DNA of 64,000 nucleotides. It comes from Cymbomonas tetramitiformis (lineage: Eukaryota; Chlorophyta; Pyramimonadophyceae; Pyramimonadales; Pyramimonadaceae). Both the position numbers and the translations under genes were made by a program. This document shows, piece after piece, positions 57,501 to 61,440 of this stretch. The stretch lies in NCBI GenBank assembly GCA_001247695.2, contig LGRX02027656.1, positions 1-64,000 on the forward strand, read 5' to 3'. Below the pieces are notes generated by a model. It ran no database searches. It was not told where the DNA came from and was given only the letters and a program-made list of their open reading frames with translations. Position 1 is the first letter of the stretch. The number at the start of each line of letters is the position of its first letter.

Positions 57501-59745
57501 ACCTTGAATAGGAACCCTCATAACCTTCATCGGGTCGCATGCATGGGCGTGGCAGTGAATAGTGCGGAGTGGTGAACAGTGTTGCGTGCGGGGTGGTGTC
57601 GTTTAAGGAGATGCAAGCAGGATGTTGTCGAAGGGAGCCGAGCGGGGTATGCAGTGTGGTGGGTGTGGGGCAGACCGGAGATGAAAGATGGGTGGGGAAG
57701 GCGGAGGGTACAGGTCGCATGTGGGTCATCCTGATCATGATCGGCATCTTGCTGCCCACCACCCTTTTCCTCTCGCAACTCTTCATCGCGGCTCACTCAG
57801 CCTCTGTTCCCGGCCATTGGAGCAGTTATGTATACGCCCTTCAGACCGGAACCCTGTTCATCGTCTCAGGATTGAGATTGAGGGTTTTAGGTCTTCTAAT
57901 CCATTTCAGGGATGTTCAAAGTGCCAATTTGGGGCGGGAATGAACAAAGTAACTTCCAGTATCTGTTGTGTTCATACTGCGCGTTGATGTCTTAAGGCCA
58001 TCGATGTGTGATGGTGTATACCAAAGACCTTTCAGTAGTGGCGACCAGATATCGGTGCTAAACTTCCAAGCAAAGACTGGCAGCAGGCTTTGTGCGAATG
58101 AGGCCCGTGGGTTTGATTCCTTGTGCGGGCATGTGTGGTTCGTGGCAGACGTCCAAGAGGGCAGAGAAGGTGTTCGGCCCCTCTCTCACGGCAGTAGTCC
58201 AGGGGGCTTTTGTGGCTATCTACGTCCTTTTTTTCAATTTTCAGCGGTTAAACAAAGCCCTTGCGACCGGCCTGATCCTTCTCATCACCAGCCTGGTCAA
58301 TCCCCGGTACATTCAGGCCGTCATCAGAGCCGTTCTTCGCGTCTGCGCTGCAGCTTATGCCAACGTGAGCCCCTGTGCCCTGGAATCACTGTTCATCACA
58401 GCGTCCGCTCCTCGCCTGCAATCCCATCCCACCGCACCTCCCTTGGCGAATCCCCTCGCCCAATGTCGCATGGCCGTGGGGCATAGCATACTGTGACATT
58501 TTTGCAGTGGCTGAAATCATTCTTCAGTCAGCCAATCGCGGGCGGATGGCACACCCTGTGGCTAGCCCCGTCGGCACTGCTGTTCAGAGAAAGTGCCCTG
58601 CGCTTCACCATCCTCGATTGAGAGGCCGAGGTTGATGCCGGGGTGCGGCCTGCTGCACTATGTCACGCCGCGTGGCGGGTTTGCGACAGGTGGTCTGGCT
58701 GCTGGCGTTGTCACGGCAACTTGCGCTTAGAACTTCAGTGTTGTTTGCATTGAGCAAGAAGGTAAATCGTCGATTTCTGTCCCTGGCGGCGAGGGATGGT
58801 GAGCTGTTCTTGGTGCTTCGACCGTGCGCATCTTTTGAGCAAGGAGAGCCATCGCATTTATTTTTGCGGGGTGGGAGAAATGGGAGAAAGTCGCTTCGAC
58901 CGTGAGCGCATGCAGCAACGCGAGCTGTTGATTTCGGAAACAGGGATGAAGAAAGCTGTGCAAACATTGGCTTTGCGAAAGTGATTTGTGATTTTGAGTC
59001 CACAATGCTATGATATGGAGTAATCTGTGGGGAGGGAAATAGACGGCTGCGCAGAAGTGACCTACCCAGGAGGCAAGCTACGTGTATCCTATTCGTGCAT
59101 GATGTGTGGGGATGAGGAAGCCATCGGTTGATGATTGATGAAAGTAAATCGTAAACCGCACCGAAGGCAGCAGCGTGGAAGCGCACATTGCGCAGCGGCT
59201 TGCTTGAAGCTGTGCGCTGCAAGTGGGTCGGCAGCTGTAGGGGTCTAGCGGGGAGACTGGTGGCGGTGGCGGTTGAGCGGGCTCACGGAATGCAGGGCAC
59301 GACCTGACAGTAGCATCAGTGGGCCCGTAGCTTGGTAGAAATTCTGCGCGTGGCGGCAAGCTAGGAGGCACAAAGGGAGAGGAACCAGCTCGGAGAAGTC
59401 GTGGTTTGGTGATGCGGGGAGAACCGGCACACCGGGAAGGTTGTTGAGAGGGAAGAGGGAGCTTGCTGGGGCAGGAAGAAGAGTTACTAGCGCGAGTGTC
59501 GGTGAGCCCGGTCCAGCACCATCTGCAACAAGTGGCGTACTTCATCATTCTCGTCATCTGGATTGTGATCGCGTGGTATCTCCTCACGTTTGCCATGTTC
59601 ATCCGGAATTTTATGGGTCCGGCTGCAGAGAAGGAGGTGATCACCGTGTGGTTCATGACGCTTCTGGTGGAGATGTTCGGCAAGGATACCGTCCAGCTCA
59701 TCATCATTCGCATCTTCGTCGACACTGCCCTGGATAAGCTCAGAG
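15154..59745 (+). CDS. Polycystin-1-like receptor gene, whole visible span (LRR-EGF-REJ-GPS-multi-TM)
   Basis: The exons on this strand have matching phases and form one protein: eight or more plant-type LRRs, LRR cap, Pro-rich linker, SEA-like region, nine EGF-like domains, REJ-like region, GPS motif with HL|T cleavage site, and at least seven hydrophobic helices. This is the layout of the polycystin-1 family, membrane proteins that pair with TRPP channels in sensory or adhesion roles and self-cleave at the GPS. Differences seen: very extended LRR coding, no PLAT domain recognised after the first helix, and a region resembling the C-terminal part of VWA5-type proteins in its place. Introns carry transposons and minisatellites. 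The 5' start and 3' end (remaining helices, polycystin domain, pore) were not found. Function is inferred from domain order only. Two adjacent genes, an LRR protein and a polycystin, are possible, but the LRR chain runs in phase into the exon that leads to the EGF part. Confidence 0.7.
15303..15374 (+). pseudogene. Degenerate LRR exon (72 bp)
   Basis: Acceptor CCTAG and donor GTGAGA enclose 72 bp whose second half reads SKLSKLTAL. In the phase required by the other LRR exons it hits a stop, so an indel has probably killed it. Confidence 0.45.
15375..16426. other. Intron or spacer without recognised content
   Basis: No domain or repeat recognised. A weak LRR-like reading (LSTLTVV) occurs near 16145 but lacks a proper start and splice context. 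Confidence 0.4.
16427..16498 (+). CDS. LRR exon b (72 bp)
   Basis: Acceptor GTTGCAG, donor GTGAGTATG. Reads NCLTGSVPTQLSQLTALTN in the family phase. Confidence 0.82.
16720..16850 (+). repeat. Dispersed repeat shared with 20925-21030
   Basis: Both places carry TAAACCGTCATC.GTGGGCA, then CCCTAAGT.CAAGAGAGTCA followed by a GAGCCTTA block. The rest has diverged. Confidence 0.6.
18300..18768 (-). pseudogene. D1 reverse transcriptase remnant
   Basis: The 18768-18475 frame reads LRRLAKKDDRRFSFDLKDMY and LPFSRNDFHRVLVKFMRALV, matching the RT palm of D4. In another frame near 18424-18368 it continues as VFPHMDDFLLLME, an HMDD version of the catalytic box. Frameshifts and stops make it non-functional. 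Confidence 0.7.
19163..19770 (-). pseudogene. D1 gag-like remnant
   Basis: Two frames, 19770-19489 and 19455-19198, align by eye with the gag-like ORF of D2/D4: MYNLYSDK matches MYDLYNDK, and MAFIEEKVYG matches LAFMEEKVNA. The frames are broken. Confidence 0.6.
20018..20092 (+). repeat. (CTG)n/CTGTCA microsatellite
   Basis: Imperfect run of CTG with interspersed CA, about 75 bp. On the minus strand it reads as a Ser/Asp run within a short open frame. Confidence 0.9.
20236..21574. other. Intron without recognised gene
   Basis: Apart from the dispersed repeat near 20925-21030 nothing was recognised. Confidence 0.4.
21575..21643 (+). CDS. LRR exon c (69 bp)
   Basis: Acceptor CCTCACAG, donor GTAAGATG. 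Reads NMLTGIPTELGALTALVQM; one residue shorter than the consensus unit, and the exon is exactly three bases shorter. Confidence 0.82.
21845..22140 (-). pseudogene. Tudor-like fragment of a D-type retrotransposon
   Basis: The minus strand reads IYWPDDDAWYAGIV, then AIDYDVGDKGQI, and continues HDWDAALEEKWSSKL, matching the region between RNase H and recombinase of D2 and D3 (FWPVDQVWCPGTV, IEYDNGDVEYLEL). It is isolated from other D parts. Confidence 0.6.
22321..22389 (+). CDS. LRR exon d (69 bp)
   Basis: Acceptor CTTGTGCAG, donor GTAAGAGC. Reads YNSLSQFPTEIGALTMMTRL in the family phase. The next exon is 14.2 kb away, past D2-D4. Confidence 0.82.
22390..23221. other. Intron with fragments of D-type terminal sequence
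   Basis: Around 22975-23085 the phrase CCAAAAGGCACACTGCC occurs twice and TTCTTTTTGCACACGGATTC once. These recur at the D-type element ends, including 23402-23430 and 35103, so they are stray terminal pieces. Confidence 0.5.
23222..23401. repeat. D2 terminal direct repeat, left copy
   Basis: 180 bp starting GAAGGCAAAAGGAACAGAG and ending CTCCAATTTAAACA, matching 27451-27633. The small indel/substitution load shows the copies have diverged little. Confidence 0.9.
23485..24081 (-). CDS. D2 tyrosine recombinase, catalytic part
   Basis: 198-residue frame. It shows FGRPQTG for the first catalytic Arg region, the conserved VVLQKEK lysine segment, HSTR for the H-x-x-R box, GGWSQ, and AYIDP with the presumed nucleophile Tyr. 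All key residues of the family appear present. It would join circular cDNA to the target without target-site duplication (family knowledge). It begins in a frame different from the preceding Tudor/core-binding frame, overlapping it, so a frameshift separates them. Confidence 0.8.
   Translation of the reverse strand: MKVELQRACVYVVVAFVTFGRPQTGTAMLWERLLCDSSGLSVVLQKEKGGNHTQMKRRLFVPLDGVEVLHDLLELWEQTREDAWLHSAPTRTSGTADTARYWRLPWESGKHIRADVANVWIGEALQHVGCVPPEGGHYTAHSTRNGAATCSCAVGVAMEKVCFFGGWSQLSSAVLAYIDPTAVVDNGMIYYFGWLAPG
23975..24799 (-). CDS. D2 Tudor-like module and recombinase N-terminal domain
   Basis: The 274-residue frame starts with a Tudor-like segment (about residues 24-75: KIEIFWPVDQVWCPGTV and IEYDNGDVEYLEL). 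It continues with the core-binding helices of a tyrosine recombinase (TAGNYEGHW, LQPYLSAINNFHEDFG). The last ~55 residues are out of frame with the catalytic part and probably not native. A Tudor-like fold could read methylated histone or structural marks; that role is inference. Confidence 0.7.
   Translation of the reverse strand: MSCKLRERGVETVVENIEEYDEVRIGRKIEIFWPVDQVWCPGTVGETGADGKRKIEYDNGDVEYLELEKEKYRLLPAEDPVLATTWRMAMVKHWAGKVRDSSLAEEAAEMQAAALQPSTAGNYEGHWRMFVDFCANERRDWLPATEETVLLYIAYKLRRRTVRGSSLQPYLSAINNFHEDFGHTGPAKGRAVTRAVKGMTAMQTEAAEEQGCTVTMGTWLPAVAVRRVHKAAGKVVLDSNEGGAPASLCVRGGGLRDLRQAADRYGDAMGASAV
24800..26240 (-). pseudogene. D2 reverse transcriptase and RNase H (frameshifted)
   Basis: RT palm pieces: LISFGLKDGH..-like and ALPFGWSDAPRIFVKFMKTL in the 26240-25551 frame; ARVLPYMDDFLVIV and HLGLEVDLKDGLFRVT in the 25788-24799 frame. 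The following REL..F motif and RNase H core (HITHLELEAV, GKVVRLY) sit in 25310-24825 frames. At least three frameshifts break it. Confidence 0.8.
26337..27324 (-). pseudogene. D2 gag-like ORF, broken by a 43 bp duplication
   Basis: The first frame from ATG at 27324 runs through MPKLYDLYGDK. A second, 26819-26337, continues with VYEEDMMDWL, then LAFMEEKVNAGTEG and a Gly/Pro-rich end. Between them (26849-26905) CAAGAAGTCCTGAG occurs twice, 43 bp apart, with an inverted 14 bp match in between. Removing 43 bp rejoins the frames as GLLVSALAYFHDAV, in line with D4. No zinc knuckle is visible, as is common for this group. Confidence 0.75.
27451..27633. repeat. D2 terminal direct repeat, right copy
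   Basis: Second copy of 23222-23401, with small indels. On the minus strand the leader that follows has GGAAATATTCTTCTGAATTT, also found in the D4 leader. Confidence 0.9.
27930..28866 (-). pseudogene. D3 tyrosine recombinase remnant
   Basis: Frames 28866-28579 (AASVQHYLSAIINYHEDMG, GPAKSRSVTRAVKGI), 28625-28389 (FSLITFGRRDTGIF, VVLHKEKGRRHVHLKRGLTI) and 28152-27931 (KKYFGWTTPRWR) cover the domain in three frames with a stop-containing gap in the catalytic H-x-x-R region. Confidence 0.7.
29061..29252 (-). pseudogene. D3 Tudor-like module
   Basis: Short frame with CVEIYWPIDDAWYPGEV and AYNDGDKEQLNM, the same pattern as D2. The flanking recombinase start is in another frame. Confidence 0.65.
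29641..30826 (-). pseudogene. D3 gag-like remnant
   Basis: Minus-strand frames 30698-30138 and 30174-29641 carry MPQMYDLHNDKMFDALS, MRYEQLVLASLLYFFHNALV and a Gly/Lys-rich end, matching the D4 gag. The N-terminal part (30826-30515) is expanded by a tandem repeat and frames shift. Confidence 0.65.
30620..30755. repeat. Tandem repeat in D3 gag N-terminus, unit about 45-51 bp
   Basis: Three to four copies of CTTCTGGACGGCC.GATCCG followed by CAGCC..CCAAGTTTG, at about 30640-30752. On the minus strand it encodes a repeated EANLAALAADPAVQK-type segment. Confidence 0.8.
30905..31052 (+). repeat. D4 terminal direct repeat, left copy
   Basis: 148 bp beginning GGTTAAATTGG and ending CAGTCGGAATTC; differs from 34781-34928 at only a few positions. 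Confidence 0.9.
31161..32095 (+). pseudogene. D4 gag-like ORF with a stop and a frameshift
   Basis: Starts at ATG 31161. Reads through MPQMYDLYNDKTYDALS to an in-frame TAG at 31548-31550, continues in the same frame with MRYEQLVLAPSLSYLHDAV, then shifts frame near 31760 and ends with LKEFDNTKAKAVINMHA and a Gly/Lys-rich tail. This is the nucleocapsid-like protein of the element. An upstream helical or coiled segment is likely (NQMMLKMNDFSDRLAASEE). Confidence 0.7.
32221..33114 (+). CDS. D4 reverse transcriptase
   Basis: 297-residue open frame with the full palm: FLVPKPGTNKWRLVMDFRWL, WCFSFDLQDGYH, ALPFGWNDSPRIFVKF and LPYMDDFLVI (YMDD at 32854-32865), then LVEHLGLEVGL. An insertion-like stretch of about 50 residues lies before the YMDD box and appears also in D2. 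It would reverse transcribe the element RNA. The frame ends at 33114 and coding continues in another frame. Confidence 0.88.
   Translation: MLQWITHGARMRWITGPPKPFDHGVSLVDATSAQLEWIRAETERCVLMGAWVRAHRRRHVSRVFLVPKPGTNKWRLVMDFRWLNAHCLKSRCKMETLKKLRRLAKPNDWCFSFDLQDGYHLVGIDKDFSEYMQFDVGELFQCGALPFGWNDSPRIFVKFMRVLVECLGSPRAAEDCREVRKIRDGSRRWAARRQAGGCGREEHQQGARVLPYMDDFLVITSSQLEALRARELASQVLTRLGIERNEKKGQWEPTQLVEHLGLEVGLAAGQFRVTPARVQKIHVQAKALLSEASRQRR
33157..33640 (+). pseudogene. D4 RNase H region
   Basis: Frame 33278-33856 carries GVLNLKHAARGFWGDEL, HITHLELEAVYKMV and VVRLYCDNQAVVAMLS with the metal-binding Glu and Asp positions expected of the DIRS-group RNase H. Upstream linker residues lie in other frames, so at least one frameshift separates it from RT. 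Confidence 0.7.
33640..34694 (+). pseudogene. D4 tyrosine recombinase (frameshifted, H-x-x-R box damaged)
   Basis: The core-binding part (LGNYRPKAAAFMQF, LQPYLSAINNYHEDMG) is in the frame ending 34143. The catalytic part, frame 33996-34694, has FGRPDTG, VVLHKEKGRRHVRLKRRLTI, GGWSQLSSAIHAYNNP and the conserved end YFGWTTPRW. Where D2 has HSTRNGA, D4 reads HTGA, so the H-x-x-R arginine is lost by a small deletion. Confidence 0.75.
34781..34928 (+). repeat. D4 terminal direct repeat, right copy
   Basis: Second copy of 30905-31052, same length. It is preceded by ATTCGATTGTTTGTACAAAAG, a phrase that recurs near 35118 and is part of the D-type ends. Confidence 0.9.
35100..35320 (-). repeat. D-type terminal repeat in inverse orientation
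   Basis: Matches the D3 end at 27790-27915 and the reverse complement of the D4 terminal repeat (CATCTCGATCTGACGGTCCA, GCTCGATCT.GG.TGCAGAAAC). It is a candidate for the missing 5' end of D3. Confidence 0.6.
35321..36272. other. Intron without recognised gene
   Basis: No domain or obvious repeat recognised on either strand. Confidence 0.4.
36273..36368 (+). repeat. 29 bp tandem repeat, 3 copies plus a partial
   Basis: Units start at GGATCAGCTC (36273, 36302, 36331) and a partial at 36360, with very few differences. Confidence 0.92.
36610..36681 (+). CDS. LRR exon e (72 bp)
   Basis: Acceptor CTGACACAG, donor GTAAGTGCC. Reads HNGLTGAIPSQLSTMIDLKW in the family phase. Confidence 0.82.
36682..37734. 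other. Intron without recognised gene
   Basis: No domain recognised. G-rich patch near 36890-36925. Confidence 0.4.
37735..37895 (+). repeat. About 40 bp tandem repeat, 4 copies
   Basis: Units begin CCACGGCGGG at 37735, 37775, 37814 and 37855 and carry TGTGGTGTGATGTCAGCA. The C-run length varies between copies. Confidence 0.92.
38372..40490. mobile_element. Foldback-like element with satellite arms and palindromic core
   Basis: The left arm (about 38425-38990 and 39355-39550) is a degenerate tandem array of CACATCGGGG.CAGACATC followed by TCATTTTAA. The right arm (about 39886-40450) is the same array inverted (ATTAAAATGAGATGTC.GCCCC). The core 39560-39880 is itself a large inverted repeat (for example ATATCTACCGGTCGGATTTGC against ATATCTACCGGTTGGATTTGC in inverse order). 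The outer ends share an AATAAGTCTACAT.GGGGG-type sequence next to AT-rich TATATA. Within the left arm 38990-39350 is unrelated. No transposase is visible. It sits in an intron of the LRR gene. Confidence 0.75.
40491..41130. other. Intron without recognised gene
   Basis: Nothing recognised on either strand. Confidence 0.4.
41131..41202 (+). CDS. LRR exon f (72 bp)
   Basis: Acceptor GCGAACAG, donor GTACGC. Reads NNKLTAPIPTWISALSKLTF in the family phase. The donor is weaker than the others. Confidence 0.75.
41203..41809. other. Intron
   Basis: No convincing exon. A weak LRR-like reading (LTEIPPFLSQ) occurs near 41520. Confidence 0.4.
41810..41881 (+). CDS. LRR exon g (72 bp)
   Basis: Acceptor TTCTCACAG, donor GTGAGTGCC. 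Reads YNSITGTIPTDLGALTQMEE, the best match to the plant-type consensus here. Confidence 0.88.
41882..42632. other. Intron
   Basis: No convincing exon. Near 42405-42470 a weak LRR-like reading (IYVPLALSAAQLM) lacks clear splice sites. Confidence 0.4.
42617..42720 (+). repeat. Tandem duplication of an LRR exon start with its acceptor
   Basis: Two units of about 52 bp, each GGGGGA.GCCTC...GC..CAG followed by an exon start ending CAATTGCTTGACGGGA.CATT. The second unit belongs to the full exon at 42684. Confidence 0.85.
42684..42755 (+). CDS. LRR exon h (72 bp)
   Basis: Acceptor GCTACAG, donor GTGAGTTTG. Reads NNCLTGSLPTELASLTSLAN. Its two left-over bases plus the first base of the next exon give a Leu codon, joining the LRR chain to the cap. 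Confidence 0.88.
42952..43936 (+). CDS. LRR cap and unknown domain exon (contains assembly gap)
   Basis: Acceptor GGGGCGCAG. Opens YVQSNTALCGSW, the usual end of a plant LRR array (NxxLCG). After the gap it continues with ELTVLFQGSTAATC and ends SCQINLC before donor GTAGCC. Cysteines and the Thr/Ser-rich stretch suggest an extracellular region. The middle ~700 bases are unknown, so the frame across the gap is not established. Confidence 0.7.
43037..43733. other. Assembly gap (697 N)
   Basis: Run of N within an exon of the receptor gene. Open frames spanning it are meaningless. Confidence 1.
44258..46038 (+). CDS. LRR-like end, Pro-rich linker, SEA-like region and EGF-like domains 1-7
   Basis: Acceptor GTGGCAG; the first codon is completed by the last base of the previous exon. 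Order: an LRR-like remnant (GNLTILG..VLTGNLTVI); a long Pro/Ser/Ala linker (44355-44650, PPPP runs) typical of algal wall-associated proteins; a SEA-like region (about 44660-44990, FSASFRASYVSQMAAAAAVS, SITGGSVLVGSTVYFP); then EGF-like domains with CGACPxGYxGxG ends. Two start DVDEC and probably bind calcium. The exon ends inside the seventh EGF at ACPE (46036-46038), followed by GT donor GTTCGT. The long frame that runs on to 46458 reads through a minisatellite and is not coding. Confidence 0.82.
46020..46453 (+). repeat. 38 bp minisatellite, 11 copies plus a partial, carrying a 5' splice site
   Basis: Units start CTGTGGCGCATGCC at 46020 and every 38 bp to 46438. The first unit is the exon end plus donor of the EGF exon (CCCCGAG|GTTCGT); later units repeat both as CCCCGAG|GTCCGT with C/T changes. 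The unit length is not a multiple of three, so all frames are open and give misleading ORFs on both strands. Confidence 0.95.
46625..47053 (+). CDS. EGF-like domains 7 (end), 8 and 9
   Basis: Acceptor CTGTGCAG. Joins ACPE to GFIGTGERGC in phase 0, completing EGF 7. Then LCDMNHGNCDP.. (EGF 8) and DTDGCTLEPC..YWGTGESC (EGF 9), and a helix-like linker ending GCVQTQ before donor GTGCAC. The first and last codons are complete. Confidence 0.85.
47054..47942. other. Intron with a 31 bp tandem repeat
   Basis: Six units start GAATCC at 47612, 47643, 47674, 47705, 47736 and 47767 (consensus GAATCCGACGATGCGG). No exon recognised. Confidence 0.8.
47943..48422 (+). CDS. REJ-like region, exon 1
   Basis: Acceptor GGAGGGCAG, donor GTGGGG. 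Reads VEYRWDGVRSDAVAVPLD, TLTTDVAYSMRLTATL, LDAGHSYDPDG and ends AEYTFTCQ. Spacing of Tyr-x-Trp and YTF strands is as in the receptor-for-egg-jelly module and PKD-type folds next to GPS in polycystin-1. It is extracellular. Confidence 0.75.
48537..48592 (+). repeat. (ATAC)n(AGAC)n microsatellite
   Basis: About four CATA units followed by about seven GACA units in an intron. Confidence 0.95.
48707..49681 (+). CDS. REJ-like region, exon 2
   Basis: Acceptor GGTGGCCAG, donor GTGCGCC; codons complete at both ends. Reads SLTLVWSVEP, SPGGTYLFTLTAKDAHG, NSAPHSGVMVVGPSEG and LLWYQLQFEV, the REJ pattern of polycystin-1. It continues into a helical part (LLGQGSGNAT, REEMLEMASTAW) that starts the GAIN-like region. 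The frame stays open to 49738, so a donor at about 49731 is an alternative. Confidence 0.78.
49930..50475 (+). repeat. 40 bp minisatellite, 13 copies (block 1)
   Basis: Units with GTAGGCCGTCGATACATC recur exactly every 40 bp from 49968 to 50448. It lies in the intron before the GPS exon. Confidence 0.95.
51270..52040 (-). other. Unrecognised minus-strand open frames in an intron
   Basis: Frames 51689-51270 (139 aa) and 51988-51686 (100 aa) nearly abut and are longer than expected in this intron. The second is helical (EPLLASLKMHLQVLSC). No domain recognised. They may be a decayed transposon or gene fragment. Confidence 0.25.
52140..52256 (+). repeat. 40 bp minisatellite, 2-3 copies (block 2)
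   Basis: Same unit as 49930-50475 (GTGGGCC at 52175, GTAGGCC at 52215), 1.7 kb downstream in the same intron. Confidence 0.92.
52409..54740 (+). CDS. GAIN-like region, GPS motif, first membrane helix and cytoplasmic region
   Basis: Acceptor GGTGCAG, phase 0. A helical then beta-rich GAIN-like part leads to the GPS: QCVYWDAGAAEYRSDGC, an insertion, then CLCTHLTDFAA with the HL|T autocleavage site (53504-53512). The GPS is stretched by about 90 residues between its Cys pairs. A helix follows (about 53619-53693, STVLLGVLATFMLGAPALFL). Then come about 330 cytoplasmic residues rich in Ser, Pro and Arg. No PLAT domain was recognised. It ends at a 62 bp duplication-insertion (54740-54801) that shifts the frame. 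Confidence 0.85.
54740..54820 (+). repeat. 19 bp direct repeats around a poly(A)-containing insert
   Basis: GCAGAGGGCTATGATACAA occurs at 54740-54758 and 54802-54820. Between them is an A-run and 30 other bases. Removing 62 bp rejoins the frames as EGYDT|MPLLSYEEY. No GT-AG or GC-AG intron can be placed here. Confidence 0.85.
54802..55014 (+). CDS. Cytoplasmic region exon
   Basis: Reads MPLLSYEEYQLSQAKKPY, then a basic helix (KSWAKLRLRRKLPVERFLG) and AFLSVKVI. Donor GTGAGC at 55015, phase 0. Its start depends on how the 62 bp insertion is treated; an ATG at 54820 could be mistaken for a gene start. Confidence 0.6.
55499..55975 (+). CDS. VWA5-like C-terminal region exon
   Basis: Acceptor TTTTTGCAG, phase 0, donor GTGCGC. 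Contains QRVDGSFELSSFLATML and ARDVWATILVLEWLENV, which resemble the helical C-terminal part of VIT/VWA5-type proteins (DGSFEL, WATALALAWL). A Gly/Ser-rich linker lies between. Such a region in the cytoplasmic part of a polycystin-like protein is unusual. Homology is judged by eye only. Confidence 0.6.
56130..56243 (+). repeat. Tandem repeat carrying a 3' splice site, 3 copies
   Basis: Units of 38-40 bp, each with GGCAATAT.C.GCCATTTCAG. AGs end at 56165, 56205 and 56243, and only the last is followed by an open coding frame. TGAGGTGAGGTGG links the copies. Confidence 0.9.
56244..56646 (+). CDS. Polycystin-1-like membrane exon (helix 2 and extracellular loop)
   Basis: Acceptor CATTTCAG, phase 0. 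Reads RARVVALYKEMHIEQDE, a basic segment, then HPLGAIYCISATEPFSRAER just before a helix (LIQANTFLLMFVFTVWFFY, about 56478-56535). This HPL..SRxER-plus-helix pattern is typical of polycystin-1 proteins after the cytoplasmic domain. A Cys-rich loop follows (YCCTD, CFGFNYC). Donor GTGCGT after one base of a codon, matching the next exon. Confidence 0.8.
56647..57713. other. Intron without recognised content
   Basis: No repeat or domain recognised. Confidence 0.5.
57714..57829 (+). CDS. Membrane helix exon
   Basis: Acceptor GGTACAG; first codon completed by the G of the previous exon. Reads RMWVILIMIGILLPTTLFL followed by SQLFIA, one helix. Donor GTATAC at 57830, phase 0; the frame stays open further, so the end is less certain. 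Confidence 0.7.
58149..58364 (+). CDS. Two-helix membrane exon
   Basis: Acceptor GTGGCAG, donor GTGAGCC, phase 0 at both ends. Reads TSKRAEKVFGPS, then two helices (LTAVVQGAFVAIYVLFF and ALATGLILLITSLV) with a basic end. Confidence 0.75.
58508..58620 (+). CDS. Possible short exon
   Basis: Strong acceptor CATTTTTGCAG followed by an in-phase open frame (WLKSFFSQPIAGGWHTLW) that stops at 58618-58620 with no obvious donor. It may be an exon with an unrecognised donor, an alternative last exon, or chance. Confidence 0.35.
59475..59745 (+). CDS. Two-helix membrane exon, last recognised
   Basis: Acceptor GGGGCAG at 59474 (or GGTCCAG at 59516), phase 0. Reads VQHHLQQVAYFIILVIWIVI with the helix running to TFAMFI. 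Then VWFMTLLVEMFGKDTVQLII, matching the polycystin-1 pattern in which a Trp-rich helix leads to an F/Q..V..QP-L helix. Donor GTGCGTG after one base. Coding must continue, but no further exon was recognised. Confidence 0.75.
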
Positions 59746-61440
59746 GTGCGTGCCCATTTCATAAAGCATCCAGTGGAAAGAGAAAAAGAGCGAGAGCCAG
59801 AGAGGGAAGTAGATTGGGGTCTTTGAGGGAGCTGTGGGAGCAGCCTGATGCGGATCGGCTATGACGAGACTCTGGGATGCGGGAGTGCTCAACTGGCTGT
59901 GACATCAGAAGTTCAGTCAGATAATCCACCACTGATCCATCTGACCCATCCAACCCGGATCGCCATTTTTGGTGTGTGTTATCCACCATGTCATTCCGAG
60001 CGCAGTGGTGTTGACCAAGGAATGACCAAGGACAGGAGTTGCAACGGTGTTGTATGTTGATCACGGGCTGTTTGGCAGGCCCTATAGGGCCGACAGCAGC
60101 ACATAGCATGCATGTATTGCCTGCAATGATGACTGTTACGACGCAATGCAATCAAGGAGAGTGTGCTACGAATGCTGGCAAGGAGACCGCGATAAGGCCT
60201 CAGGTGGGAGGTGTGGAGTCGGGCGGTATGTCGGGCAGCCTTAGTATCGGGACAAGATCACATCCAAGTATGGTTCGAGCATTACGTCATTATGTCGATT
60301 AAGCAGAATACCAGAGAGGTGCATCCGTGCCCTGCCAGCTCTGACGCACGGTCAATCAATCAGATGTTTCCCACCTCGGCTCTCTGCCAAACGCCAAATG
60401 TGGTGCGATGCTTAGCCAAGTTTCCCAGTACAGAGGGCAGGCAGCAATCGAATATTGCAGCATTACCTGCACCAATGTCCAATTGTGCCACCTGATTAGA
60501 GTTAGACCGAATCGAACAGCACAACATCCGCGCAAAGCTTCCCAATGCAAACGCTTTCCCATGTGACATGCCCTCATCAAAGTCGTCATGGAAGTCTCGG
60601 ATGACCAAAGTCCAACACGGAGAAAAGCTTACCTGAAAATCGTCTTCAAGTGATGCGTGTACCTTTACGTAGCATGTGTTGTACTTGCAAGTACGCGTTA
60701 CCGGATCAGGGCGCGTTGTAGGTATCCGCACGTGACGGAATCTGTATCAGCACGCAATCAGCACGCGGGCACCTGAACTCTCAAACCCATGACTAACCTT
60801 GCAGCGAAGGTCGTTGGGAAAGGCATATGGGGTTTTAATTGACAATCGGGGGGATGAGTGGCTGGAACGGCGGTGAAACGAATGGAGCGGGCAGGAAACA
60901 GGGATGATATGGGTGAGGGGTAGAGCGGCTGGGTTTACTATTAATTTAAAATCACTATCCCTCCATCTAACATGGCGGAGACAAATTGTGCCAGCTCCTT
61001 TTGAACCTGGCAGGCCCGGCATGGGTGAGCAGCATTGCGTTGTAGCACCCATTGTAGCCATTTCTGTCACCTAGGGGAGGGAGGCATAGCGTGGAAGATT
61101 TCAACGCCACGCCCGCTTAGCAGATGTAGTAAATGTGACCTGAAAATCGGCGTGATTGATTGTGCAACGGACTTGTCGTGTAACATATGCATGCGTGCAA
61201 ATGGACCGGGTCACGCTCTTCTTGCCATGTGCACGCATACTAGGCACGCTCCGGCTATAGGGGAGTTGTTGTGCAGTGGATTCCAGGTGTGAAATGTCCA
61301 TCTTCTGAGGTTGGTCATTAGTGCTACAGCTTAGAAACCGATGCCTTAATGACTTTAAAATGAAAACCACACGAGTGAGCCAGTTGTCTACAGTTGACAA
61401 CTTCATTCAATATAATTGGTATGTCGGTATGCTCAGAAAC
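59746..61440. other. No recognised exon or repeat
   Basis: Presumably intron or 3' flank of the receptor gene. Nothing on either strand resembles the missing polycystin helices or pore. Confidence 0.4.

Noticed and set aside
59078..59725. 215-aa minus-strand frame
   Set aside because: Shadow of the plus-strand two-helix exon; no recognisable domain.
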